Shown here piece by piece: positions 8,367-15,617 of a DNA stretch of 21,483 bases. How positions within the stretch are numbered: the first letter of the stretch is position 1; each line of letters starts with the position of its first letter. A program made the translations under genes and the position numbers. The notes below the pieces were generated by a model. It did not search any database. It was not told where the DNA came from and saw only the letters and a list, made by a program, of their open reading frames with translations. This stretch comes from an uncultured Methanobrevibacter sp. GTDB taxonomy: Archaea > Methanobacteriota > Methanobacteria > Methanobacteriales > Methanobacteriaceae. Location: NCBI RefSeq assembly GCF_900316895.1, contig NZ_ONER01000017.1:1-21483 (forward strand), read 5' to 3'.

Positions 8367-8403
8367 ATTAAAAAAAAAGATAGCTTAAAAAATATTTAAG
8401 CTA
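8367..8403 (-). terminator. Terminator of the DUF4013 membrane protein gene
   Basis: A perfect 9-bp stem TAGCTTAAA / TTTAAGCTA with a 5-nt loop (8381-8403) contains the TAA stop at 8396-8398. Eight T on the coding strand (8371-8378) follow directly. It looks like a bacterial intrinsic terminator. Confidence 0.7.
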
Positions 8404-9226
8404 TGTCTGAATATAACAATCCTGTTGCCCTTGCAGCAAAGAACACCAGGTATGGAGATACAATAATTGAAAGAATAGCTATTCCATTAAGGTAACCGTT
8501 CAATCCATTTATTATTGCATTGATAACAGCAATAATCACAAAAATCAGAATTACAACAACAATAACTTTTCCGTATCCAATTCTTCCAATATCCCTGAAT
8601 GCTTCGGGAATGTTCACTGCCTCTCCAATGCTTTCGGTTTTTGCAAGTCTTGATTTACCCATAGTTTGGATAAATGAAAAGAGTATAAGAAATATGAATG
8701 CAACAATTCCTGTAATCATCAAAGCGGTTCCGAAAGTTAATAGTATTGTTTGCGGAACAGCATCAGCGACAGCCACTGTGGCATTGGCCGGAGCAGACAT
8801 TGATGCCATCATCATTTTGTTAACAACTGTATAAGCAACTCCAAATAGGTTTGTGGCCCATGCAACAATCAAGATAACAATAGCTGGAATAATGAAGTAA
8901 ACGATGTTTACAACCAAATATTTGATACCGGTTATCAGGTTTCCTTTCCAATTGAATTCAGGTACCTTTTCATCATGCTCAATTCCTGACTTAATAATGC
9001 TTATCTGATATCCCATAATTATAAATCCTACAATCAATCCCACAACGAATAGAATAAGACCTAGGATAAAGATTAAAGAGTTATTTGCCAATCCTACACC
9101 AAATAAGATAAATCCAAAAGTTACTAACAATCCTGCAACTATTGCCAATACAATATATATTGCAAGTTTGGCCAAATCAGTTGAAGGAAATATCATAGCT
9201 TCCTTAATTATTTCCATTATTTCCAT
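8396..9226 (-). CDS. DUF4013-type membrane protein
   Basis: This 276-residue, strongly hydrophobic protein has about six membrane segments, near residues 17-40, 50-75, 103-128, 160-188, 218-240 and 245-270. The short polar stretch after the second segment (GIEHDEKVPEFNWKGN, then a Gly-Ile-Lys) is the mark of the DUF4013 family, which is common in Methanobacteriales and has no established function. It lies in the cytoplasmic membrane. The first ATG is preferred because GGTGA lies five bases upstream; the second ATG (Met4) is too far. It has its own promoter and terminator, so it is not obviously part of an operon with mch upstream. Confidence 0.8.
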   Translation of the reverse strand: MEIMEIIKEAMIFPSTDLAKLAIYIVLAIVAGLLVTFGFILFGVGLANNSLIFILGLILFVVGLIVGFIIMGYQISIIKSGIEHDEKVPEFNWKGNLITGIKYLVVNIVYFIIPAIVILIVAWATNLFGVAYTVVNKMMMASMSAPANATVAVADAVPQTILLTFGTALMITGIVAFIFLILFSFIQTMGKSRLAKTESIGEAVNIPEAFRDIGRIGYGKVIVVVILIFVIIAVINAIINGLNGYLNGIAILSIIVSPYLVFFAARATGLLYSDIA

Positions 9227-9267
9227 TTTTTCACCATTTATTTAAAATTAATCACTCTAATTGAGCT

Positions 9268-9298
9268 ATGAATATTTATTCATATCCTAATATATAAA
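9268..9298 (-). promoter_or_regulatory. Promoter of the DUF4013 gene with inverted repeat
   Basis: The TATA box TTTATATAT lies near 9290-9298 with a predicted start near 9269. An inverted repeat ATGAAT-4 nt-ATTCAT (9268-9283) covers the predicted start site. The leader would be about 40 nt. Confidence 0.45.
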
Positions 9299-9347
9299 CT
9301 TATTAAAAAATCACGTGAAAAGTAATAATGAATGGTTTAAATTGATT

Positions 9348-9387
9348 AAAAAAAAAGAAGAAAAGAAGATGAATAGAATTATTCATC
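9348..9387 (-). terminator. Terminator of mch
   Basis: An 8-bp stem GATGAATA / TATTCATC (9368-9375 and 9380-9387, 4-nt loop) is built from the last codons of mch (Asp-Glu-stop). It is followed by TCTTC-rich sequence and a run of nine T on the coding strand (9348-9356). Confidence 0.65.
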
Positions 9388-10350
9388 TACACCGAAGGAT
9401 TTTTTGAGCAATTCAGCGTTTACAAATCCTTCCTTATACATTTTACCGGTAGTTAAATCATTGATAACTACTTCTGCAGGAGCGAACATTCCCTTATCGA
9501 TTTGGTAGAAGTCAAATCCTGCATCTTTAAATACGTCGAAGAATGGTTTACCATATCCATCAGCTGCGGAAGATGGTAATTGAGCAGCTACAGCAGCAAT
9601 GTCATCTCCTTCTTCGGATTCAACATAGTAGTAGGTTCTTCCACCGAACAATACTGCATCGTTGGTTTTTCCCATTGCCTTTAAGCCGTCTGGGTCAACA
9701 GGTGCAATCGGTGCAATACCTGCAGCATGTTTAACTTTGGTAACATCAAATTTAATGAATTCTAACATTTTGTAAGTTCCGTTTTCAACAACTCTTCCTG
9801 CAATTTGGATGGATCCAACGAGAGAAGAGGTAGGAGCTACAAGCAAGTAAACATCTTTAACGTCAACATCACATTCGTCAGCAATGTATTGAGCTACTTC
9901 ATCGCCTGGCAAGACATCAGCTTCCAAGGTCAAGATAGCCAAATCAGCGCCTTTGTCATCGTAGCCGATTTCTTCATAGGTTTCTGCAGGCTTTAATGAG
10001 ATTGCCCTTGCAGGTCCTGAACCTAATGCAAAGAAATCACCGACAGATACTGACCAACCTGCTTTTTGTGAACCTAAGGTTGAAATAGAAGGTGAGTCGG
10101 TTTTGATTTTTACAGAAGGAAGTGCGAATTTTTCAGACAAATCTCCAGGAATAGAAATTCCAACATCTGCAAGTCCTCCAAGACAAACTTTAGTATAAAG
10201 TTCTCCTGCTTTAAAACTTCCATCGACATTTACACCACAGTCGATAACAGTAGCACCATTATCTAAAGTTGCAACAGCGATGTTTAATTCATCTGCTTTT
10301 TCAATCATTACATCTACGGTTTTTTTAGCTTCTACATTTACACTTACCAT
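9379..10350 (-). CDS. mch: Methenyltetrahydromethanopterin cyclohydrolase
   Basis: It interconverts N5-formyl- and N5,N10-methenyl-tetrahydromethanopterin, an early step in reducing CO2 to methane (EC 3.5.4.27). The 323 residues match the usual length of the family. Recognisable stretches include MVSVNVEAKK at the start, NVDGSFKAGELYTKVCLGGL near residues 41-60, GWSVSVGDFFALGSGPARA near 98-116, and HAAGIAPIAPVDPD near 208-221. It is soluble and cytoplasmic. The ATG follows AGAGGTT at good spacing. It appears to be transcribed alone, as is common for mch in methanogens. It is the clearest marker in the window that the host is a methanogenic archaeon. Confidence 0.96.
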   Translation of the reverse strand: MVSVNVEAKKTVDVMIEKADELNIAVATLDNGATVIDCGVNVDGSFKAGELYTKVCLGGLADVGISIPGDLSEKFALPSVKIKTDSPSISTLGSQKAGWSVSVGDFFALGSGPARAISLKPAETYEEIGYDDKGADLAILTLEADVLPGDEVAQYIADECDVDVKDVYLLVAPTSSLVGSIQIAGRVVENGTYKMLEFIKFDVTKVKHAAGIAPIAPVDPDGLKAMGKTNDAVLFGGRTYYYVESEEGDDIAAVAAQLPSSAADGYGKPFFDVFKDAGFDFYQIDKGMFAPAEVVINDLTTGKMYKEGFVNAELLKKSFGVDE

Positions 10351-10371
10351 AGTTTTAACCTCTAAATAATT

Positions 10372-10428
10372 TAACTTAAAACATTAAGTTATTGTGTAAA
10401 AATTTATTGTTATTCTTATTTAAACTTG
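10372..10428 (-). promoter_or_regulatory. mch leader: TATA candidates and inverted repeat
   Basis: An 8-bp inverted repeat TAACTTAA-aaca-TTAAGTTA (10372-10391) lies between the TATA-like sequences and the mch ribosome site (10357-10363). TATA candidates on the minus strand are TTTAAATAAG near 10418-10428 and AATAAATTTTT near 10401-10411. The repeat would lie at the very start of the mRNA or over the start site. Confidence 0.4.
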
Positions 10429-10446
10429 ACTAAAAGATTTTAACAA

Positions 10447-12255
10447 TTATTCGGTGTCAATTCTTTTACGGGATATGATTAAAAGCTTTTCATCTGATGA
10501 TTCATCAATAATCCTTTGAAAAGCAGATTCAGATTCAAGTTTTGTAAAAGCAAAGAACCTGACACCCTTGGATTGTGCATTTAATGCAATGTCAACCCAT
10601 ATATCCTCCTTGTCAACATATTCAGAAAGATATTCAATGCTATTTAGGGTATGCGGGCTTTCTTTGGCAACATTCACAAGCATAGTCTGATTTTCCAGTT
10701 TCAGGAAAGCCTTTTCACGATTATAAAAAAAGAAATTTAAGTCTAAAGGGTTTGCACCTTCCCTTGATGGCAGGACATCATAGTTATGGTCATGAAGAGC
10801 AATATCTGCCAATACGCTTTCATCAGTCACCTTGCTAAAAGCGATGCCTGAAATCTCCTTGTACTGACTTCTGTCAACAATATAAGCCAAAAGAGATTGG
10901 TTTGAAGTTGATTGTACAATAAACAATTGCATTTCCTTGCTGAAGTCATTCAAATTGTTTGTTTTGAAAAATGATTCATCCAGATTTCCAATAACCCTCT
11001 GACGGGACTGCATATCAAAATTGGCGTTTTTCATCACTTCCTTCTTAAACCATTCAGGATAGATTTCCAGAAGTTCACATTCATCAAAAATATGGTCCAA
11101 AGTCACATCATCTGACAGATTCCATTCGGACAAGCTGGAAACGTCAACTAATGAACCGCATTGCTTGAACATGCCTTCCATTGATTTTATATTACTTACA
11201 TCCCAATCCTTCAGATCTGAAACATCTTCCAAATCTTCACAATGCTTGAACATGCTTTTCAGGGATTCGACACTTGAGATGTCCCAAGAATTTAAAGCTG
11301 AAATGTCAGTCAGGGAAGAGCAGTTTTTAAAGAGATATTCAAAGGAAGTGACATTTGAAACATCCCATTTCTTCAATGCTGAAAGACTCTTCAAGGAAAC
11401 GCAGCCTTCAAAAAGACCTGAAATTCTGGTGATATTGGATAAATCCCATTTTTTCAGTGCAGAAATGCTTTTTAGAGAATAACAATATGCAAATAATGAT
11501 AAAAGACTTTTATTATTAGTCATTTTACCTAAATCCCAATTGGACAATGCAGAAATATTTTTAAGACTTACACAACTTCTAAAAAGTGCAGTCACATTAA
11601 ATGCATTGGTCAGATCCCATTTTTTCAAAGCTGAAATATCCTCCAGAGATGTGCAGAACTCAAACAGGCATGCGGCATCCCTTACATTGCTGACATCCCA
11701 GTTGGACAATGCTGAAATGTCCTTAAGATGAACACAATCGGCAAATAGGTAATGCATATCATCAACATGGCTTACATTCCAATCCTCCAATGCGGAAACA
11801 TCCACAAGCGAGGAACAGCCCCTAAACATGCATGACATATCGATAACGTTTGACATGTTCCAATTTTTCAATGCTGAAATGTCCTCCAGGCTGGAGCATC
11901 CGTCAAACATGTTGCTGGTATCTGTTACAAGCGAAACGTCCCACTTGTCAAGAGCGGCGATTTCAACCAGGGATTCACATCCTGAAAACATTTCCTTGGT
12001 ACTGGCAATATTTCCAACACCGAATGTGACGACAGCTTTGAGATTAACCAAATCCTTGTATCTACCTTCTATGGATGTTTCACCGAACAAATCCTCACTA
12101 ATATATAAAATATCTTCACGATTTTCAACATCTTTCCAATTGGTCAGGTTAGTACCATTGGTCAGGATAATCAAAACATTAAATTCCCTTAACTCATAAA
12201 TACTTTCGGTAGTTGTGTTTAGATGTTCAAAATCATATAAATCTGTCTTAGCCAT
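10447..12255 (-). CDS. BspA-type (DUF285) leucine-rich repeat protein, apparently not secreted
   Basis: This 602-residue protein starts MAKTDLYDFEHLNTTT and has no signal peptide or membrane segment. Residues about 70-397 are eleven to twelve repeats of 27 residues with the pattern ISALxxWDVSNVxxxxxLFxxCxSLxD. That is the DUF285/BspA-like leucine-rich repeat, usual in surface proteins of Mycoplasma, lactobacilli and gut microbes. One repeat (residues 234-263) carries three extra residues. Residues about 450-602 change to a helical pattern (KVTDESVLADIALHD..., FTKLESESAFQRIIDES) resembling LRV/HEAT-like repeats. The ATG follows GAGGATT. Because these repeats are usually extracellular, the lack of an export signal is odd: the protein may act inside the cell or leave by an unknown route. 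It has its own TATA box. The biological role is unknown. Confidence 0.85.
   Translation of the reverse strand: MAKTDLYDFEHLNTTTESIYELREFNVLIILTNGTNLTNWKDVENREDILYISEDLFGETSIEGRYKDLVNLKAVVTFGVGNIASTKEMFSGCESLVEIAALDKWDVSLVTDTSNMFDGCSSLEDISALKNWNMSNVIDMSCMFRGCSSLVDVSALEDWNVSHVDDMHYLFADCVHLKDISALSNWDVSNVRDAACLFEFCTSLEDISALKKWDLTNAFNVTALFRSCVSLKNISALSNWDLGKMTNNKSLLSLFAYCYSLKSISALKKWDLSNITRISGLFEGCVSLKSLSALKKWDVSNVTSFEYLFKNCSSLTDISALNSWDISSVESLKSMFKHCEDLEDVSDLKDWDVSNIKSMEGMFKQCGSLVDVSSLSEWNLSDDVTLDHIFDECELLEIYPEWFKKEVMKNANFDMQSRQRVIGNLDESFFKTNNLNDFSKEMQLFIVQSTSNQSLLAYIVDRSQYKEISGIAFSKVTDESVLADIALHDHNYDVLPSREGANPLDLNFFFYNREKAFLKLENQTMLVNVAKESPHTLNSIEYLSEYVDKEDIWVDIALNAQSKGVRFFAFTKLESESAFQRIIDESSDEKLLIISRKRIDTE
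11065..12048 (-). repeat. Tandem 81-bp coding repeats (27-residue DUF285 units)
   Basis: The codons for ISAL or its variants recur at protein residues 126, 153, 180, 207, 234, 264, 291, 318, 345 and 372. This is a period of 81 bp except for one 90-bp unit. The DNA copies are diverged, so the array looks old. Confidence 0.8.
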
Positions 12256-12290
12256 GTTAATCCTCGTTGATAGAAATAACTTTGTTCAAT

Positions 12291-12302
12291 ATAATATATA
12301 AT
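12291..12302 (-). promoter_or_regulatory. TATA box of the BspA-like gene
   Basis: The minus strand reads TTATATATTATA, about 40 nt before the ATG at 12255. This predicts a leader of about 15 nt holding the GAGGATT ribosome site (12259-12265). Confidence 0.5.
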
Positions 12303-12374
12303 CATATCACAAGATTTACCCCTATCTGGAATAATTTACAAAATCAGCATTAGAAAGTTTAGTTGCAATGCGAA

Positions 12375-12875
12375 TCAGTATCTGTCAAAATGCACTTTTG
12401 ACGCATCATATCTAAGTTTAACCTCGCTTTCCTGAGCAGGCCAACCTACACAGATTACAGAAAAAGGAATGCAATGGTCGGGAATATTCAGATATGCCTT
12501 TAACTTTAATGTCCTATCCTCAATTGGATGAAAACCTAGCCAAACGGCACCCAGACCCTCATGAGTTGCCTGCAGCAATATGTTTTCATTGCATGCACCC
12601 AAATCCTGTTCGATCATGCCGATGACCTTTGCCTCATTGAGATTGCCTATAGTTATTATCAAATGTGAAGCCTTTTCAGCAGGCTTTGCAAACTTATGCA
12701 TCCTAGAAATTGCCCGCTTATCCTCAGGATTTGATACAACAATGAACTCCCATGGCTGAGCATTGCAGGAAGAAGGAGCCTGCATTCCTGCCTTCAGGAG
12801 GTTTTCAATAATATCATCGGGGACCTTTTCATCCCTGTAACTGCGGACGCTTTTTCTTTTAAAAATCAAACTCAT
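12375..12875 (-). CDS. Nitroreductase-family flavoprotein
   Basis: This 166-residue protein belongs to the small nitroreductase family, FMN-dependent NAD(P)H oxidoreductases that act as dimers. The start FKRKSVRSYRDEKVP carries the Arg-Ser-x-Arg pattern used for FMN phosphate binding. The next marks are AGMQAPSSCNAQPWEFIVV near residues 30-48 and GLGAVWLGFHP near 107-117. It is cytoplasmic and its true substrate cannot be told from sequence. Its ATG lies directly after the TAG stop of the ClC gene, and its GGTGAT ribosome site overlaps the end of that gene. The pair is therefore probably one operon with translational coupling. No clear terminator hairpin follows. Confidence 0.88.
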   Translation of the reverse strand: MSLIFKRKSVRSYRDEKVPDDIIENLLKAGMQAPSSCNAQPWEFIVVSNPEDKRAISRMHKFAKPAEKASHLIITIGNLNEAKVIGMIEQDLGACNENILLQATHEGLGAVWLGFHPIEDRTLKLKAYLNIPDHCIPFSVICVGWPAQESEVKLRYDASKVHFDRY

Positions 12876-14432
12876 CTAATCACCGAACAACTCTTCAATC
12901 TCTTCTCTTACAAACGGATAATCATTGGAATCCGTCAAAACCTGAATTTGGTCAGAATAATTTATTTTAAAATCCTCCGTTGGAATCACATATTTGCCAT
13001 TCCTTATTACAGACACGACAATTGCATTTTTCGGGAAAGGAATATCCTTGATTTTGAAATTGATATAATTGCAGTCAAGAGGCACAATATATTCTGACAT
13101 GACATGTTTTGAAGGCTTTTTAACATATTCCCTATTTTTTTTAAAGAGCAGCCTGTCGTATAATGACTCATAAATCGGTTCGTTTCCTAAAAGTGTTGGA
13201 ACGACATAAGCTATCAGGGAAACGATAATCATTCCTACCAGAGATTCGGTTGATCCGCTCATCTCTGCCAAAAGAACTATTCCTGTAATCGGAGACCTTA
13301 CTGTGGCTGCGAAAAATCCTGCCATTGAGATTACGACAAACCTATAAATCAAATCATGCTGCCATCCGAATGCGGGAACAACTATGCTTCCAAATACCGC
13401 ACCGATATAAGCTCCCAATACAAGAATCGGTAGGAATATACCTCCAGGAGCTCCTGATGAGAATGAAAACATTGAAAAGAGGTATTTTAAAACCAACAAT
13501 AATACAAGAACGCCAAGTGAAGGGACAGCTATATCCAGCATGTCCATCATGAAATGTCCCCCATCACTGATTTCAGGAATTAAAAGAGCCACAACACCTG
13601 ATACCATGAATACCAGCACGAACTTGAGCCAGGAAGGAATCTTTAAATTTGCAACAATGTCACTGGATTTAATCATTCCGATATTATAGATATATCCTAA
13701 TAATCCTATGAACAGTCCCAATACTACTAAAATCCAATAGGACGGCAACGGAATGGTTAAAACCGGGAAATTGAGAATTGTTGATTGGCCGAAAATAATT
13801 TTTGAAATGAAATCGGATACTATAGCTGACACCAATGCAATGAAAACCAAGGTCTTGTCAAACCCGTGATTTATCTCTTCAAAAACAAAAAGCACCCCGG
13901 CCAATGGAGCATTGAAGGCAGCAGTGATACCGACCGCAGAACCTACAAGTATCAGCCTCAGCTCATCGGTCTTTGATCCCTTAAATATTTTTGCGATACC
14001 CTTGCCCGCCATACCTCCAATCTGGACTGACGGACCTTCAGGACCGAGTGACAGACCGCCAAGAGCTGTCAGAACCCCTGCAACTATTTTTGAGAAAAGC
14101 ACCTTTGCCCAGTTAGCTTCCATATGTCCTTTGACTTCAGCATAGACCTGAGGTATTCCGCTTCCGGCAGAGTCAACTTCCCATTTGGTCAGCCAATCGA
14201 TTAAAATACCCATCACGGCCAAAGCAATGAAAAATAAAATAATGTATAAGACATTTCCATGGATTATACTTAAATAACCTCTTAAAACACTTTCTGAACC
14301 TGCAAGCAAGAACCTATACAGACAAACCATTATTCCTGCAAATATGCCTACCAAAACTCCCTGAATGGTCAGTCTAAAGATATGTCCAGGGTTTTCACTT
14401 ACAGATCTAAATGTTTTTTCAAGAGATTTCAT
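12876..14432 (-). CDS. ClC-family chloride/proton exchanger with C-terminal TrkA-C (RCK_C) domain
   Basis: Read from ATG at 14432 (518 residues); the TTG one codon before it is a less likely start. The membrane part spans residues about 20-425 with the ClC signatures GSGIP (91-95), GPEGP with gating Glu132, GIFLP (331-335) and the probable Cl-coordinating Tyr421. Glu186 in LFVFEEINHGF aligns with Glu203 of the E. coli exchanger. Both proton-path glutamates being present points to a 2Cl-/H+ antiporter rather than a channel. Residues about 445-518 look like a TrkA-C/RCK_C ligand-binding domain (AIVVSVIRNG, YSDQIQVLTD), suggesting regulation by a small ligand. No ribosome site is visible and the TATA box is 27 nt before the ATG, so the mRNA is probably leaderless. 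It is the first gene of an operon with the nitroreductase. Confidence 0.92.
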   Translation of the reverse strand: MKSLEKTFRSVSENPGHIFRLTIQGVLVGIFAGIMVCLYRFLLAGSESVLRGYLSIIHGNVLYIILFFIALAVMGILIDWLTKWEVDSAGSGIPQVYAEVKGHMEANWAKVLFSKIVAGVLTALGGLSLGPEGPSVQIGGMAGKGIAKIFKGSKTDELRLILVGSAVGITAAFNAPLAGVLFVFEEINHGFDKTLVFIALVSAIVSDFISKIIFGQSTILNFPVLTIPLPSYWILVVLGLFIGLLGYIYNIGMIKSSDIVANLKIPSWLKFVLVFMVSGVVALLIPEISDGGHFMMDMLDIAVPSLGVLVLLLVLKYLFSMFSFSSGAPGGIFLPILVLGAYIGAVFGSIVVPAFGWQHDLIYRFVVISMAGFFAATVRSPITGIVLLAEMSGSTESLVGMIIVSLIAYVVPTLLGNEPIYESLYDRLLFKKNREYVKKPSKHVMSEYIVPLDCNYINFKIKDIPFPKNAIVVSVIRNGKYVIPTEDFKINYSDQIQVLTDSNDYPFVREEIEELFGD

Positions 14433-14452
14433 CAATTAATGATTTGTTTAAA

Positions 14453-14495
14453 ATCATATAAAGTTATTATCACATTCCCCCATTATTTGAATGTG
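14453..14495 (-). promoter_or_regulatory. Promoter for a leaderless ClC transcript, with upstream inverted repeat
   Basis: The TATA box CTTTATATG (14455-14463) is centred about 27 nt before the ATG at 14432, so transcription should start at or next to the A of the start codon. An inverted repeat CACATTC-11 nt-GAATGTG (14471-14495) lies just upstream and could bind a regulator. Confidence 0.5.
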
Positions 14496-14506
14496 AAAAT
14501 AATTTT

Positions 14507-14539
14507 AAAAAAAAATGAAAGTGGATGAAAAATATCCAC
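14507..14539 (-). terminator. Terminator of the zinc-ribbon/TM2 gene
   Basis: A 6-bp stem GTGGAT / ATCCAC with a 7-nt loop (14521-14539) begins eight bases after the stop codon. A run of nine T on the coding strand follows (14507-14515). Confidence 0.65.
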
Positions 14540-14547
14540 AACAATGT

Positions 14548-15033
14548 TTAAAACAGGTTATTGAAATCAAGGGTGTCTTCGACTTCAATACCATTTCTCA
14601 TCTTCTCTCCTGAGTTGTATGCATCGTAAATTGCATAAACCCATACAAGAACCCATAAAATCCATCCGATTAGAACAAAGATTAGAATCCCTGAAATAAT
14701 AGCTAAAACAAACAATATGATTCCCTTCTTGGTCAAACCCAAATAGACCTGGCCCAAACCGATTATCAAAAATGACAATAGTGCCGCCAAACCGGGACTT
14801 TTATCGTTGCGAAGCACAGTAGTGGTAGTGCTATTGACCACCTGTGGCGCCATGGAGGTAGCGTTTCCGCACTCAGGGCAGAATTTAGTGGCCTTAGGCA
14901 TTTCAAATCCACAGTTTGAACAGAATTTTGTACCGGTTTCACTCGCTTCTTCAACAACTATTTCAGCGCCGCAGTTTTTACAAAACTTTGCTCCTTCAAC
15001 AACTTCCTCTCCGCAATTTTGACAATTTACCAT
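14548..15033 (-). CDS. Double zinc-ribbon protein with TM2-type membrane domain
   Basis: Read from ATG at 15033 (161 residues). A GTG three codons earlier is part of the GAGGTGA ribosome site (15039-15045) and is not a likely start. Two zinc ribbons occupy residues 1-57 with cysteines at 4, 7, 18, 21 and at 38, 41, 52, 55 (CQNCG, CKNCG, CSNCG, CPECG). Residues about 80-140 match a TM2-like domain with two or three membrane segments: KSPGLAALLSFLIIGLGQVY, a Gly-rich turn, then WVYAIYDAYNSGEKM. Such proteins are frequent in archaea. The zinc ribbons should face the cytoplasm, perhaps as protein or nucleic acid docking sites. The function is not known. It appears to be a single-gene unit. Confidence 0.85.
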   Translation of the reverse strand: MVNCQNCGEEVVEGAKFCKNCGAEIVVEEASETGTKFCSNCGFEMPKATKFCPECGNATSMAPQVVNSTTTTVLRNDKSPGLAALLSFLIIGLGQVYLGLTKKGIILFVLAIISGILIFVLIGWILWVLVWVYAIYDAYNSGEKMRNGIEVEDTLDFNNLF

Positions 15034-15065
15034 TGTTTTCACCTCAAATTAAAAACATCTTATTT

Positions 15066-15075
15066 TAATATATGA
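15066..15075 (-). promoter_or_regulatory. TATA box of the zinc-ribbon/TM2 gene
   Basis: The minus strand reads CATATATTAA, about 38 nt before the ATG at 15033. This predicts a start near 15045, just before the ribosome site. Confidence 0.45.
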
Positions 15076-15127
15076 TTCGTAATATTTAACTGTATTCGTT
15101 CCATCAAATCATTTTTATGACTATTGA

Positions 15128-15415
15128 ATGTCCCAGAAGAACAGTTTAACACCCCATTCTGTTAAAAGCATTTGTAATTTGTTTTGTAGGGACCATATTA
15201 GGTATTCACAATTGAAAGGAATGACAGCAATCAACATACTGCCAGGTACGCTTTTATGAAAAATCACAATTGACTGTCTGAAGGATTATGAAATGCGGCA
15301 AAAATCAGACAAAAATCCTGTCTTTAAGGGAAAGTGATCGGACCCAATGAAGAGGAATTTGATTACTGGAAATGAGTTATCATTTCCCGAACACACTCCT
15401 TCTCGGAAAAATTAA
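15128..15415 (+). pseudogene. Possible decayed coding remnant, identity unknown
   Basis: This stretch is visibly richer in G and C than the AT-rich DNA on both sides. The plus strand has one frame of 95 codons starting ATG TCC CAG and broken only by TGA at 15257 and 15335. It would read MSQKNSLTPHSVKS..., then KITIDCLKDYEMRQKSDKN.... A minus-strand frame of similar length is also nearly open, with one internal TAA, so the direction is uncertain. I recognise no family in either frame. It may be the trace of a mobile or accessory gene, or chance. Confidence 0.25.
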
Positions 15416-15583
15416 TTTTAAAAGTGATTCATCTACTTCAATGCGCATCTAGTTTAATTATTTTTTGAATACTTTAAAATAATTAGCTACAAGGATAATA
15501 ATTTAATAGGATTACATCATTTATGTAAAAATAATTAAGTGAAATTTTAATTAAAATGTATACAAAAAGTCATTGAAAATTAG
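15416..15583. other. AT-rich gap without a recognised gene
   Basis: This is very AT-rich sequence with only short, stop-filled frames. Together with the possible remnant to its left it makes a gap of about 570 bp between the zinc-ribbon gene and the end of the Ig-repeat adhesin gene. I see no tRNA, CRISPR or other RNA gene in it. Confidence 0.6.
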
Positions 15584-15617
15584 AAAAAAATGATGAGGTA
15601 GATGAAAATCATCTACC
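15584..15617 (-). terminator. Terminator of the Ig-repeat adhesin gene
   Basis: A perfect 9-bp stem GGTAGATGA / TCATCTACC with a 3-nt loop (15597-15617) contains the TAG stop codon (15613-15615). A run of seven T on the coding strand follows (15584-15590). Confidence 0.7.

Noticed and set aside
11065..12048. Regular spacing suggestive of a CRISPR array
   Set aside because: The period is 81 bp of coding sequence with diverged units and no constant repeat with unique spacers.
11165..12199. Plus-strand frames of 63-123 codons opposite the BspA-like gene
   Set aside because: They are antisense shadows produced by the 81-bp codon periodicity of the repeats; no promoter or ribosome site is present.
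15034..15042. GTG start for the zinc-ribbon gene
   Set aside because: The GTG forms part of the GAGGTGA ribosome site of the ATG at 15033.
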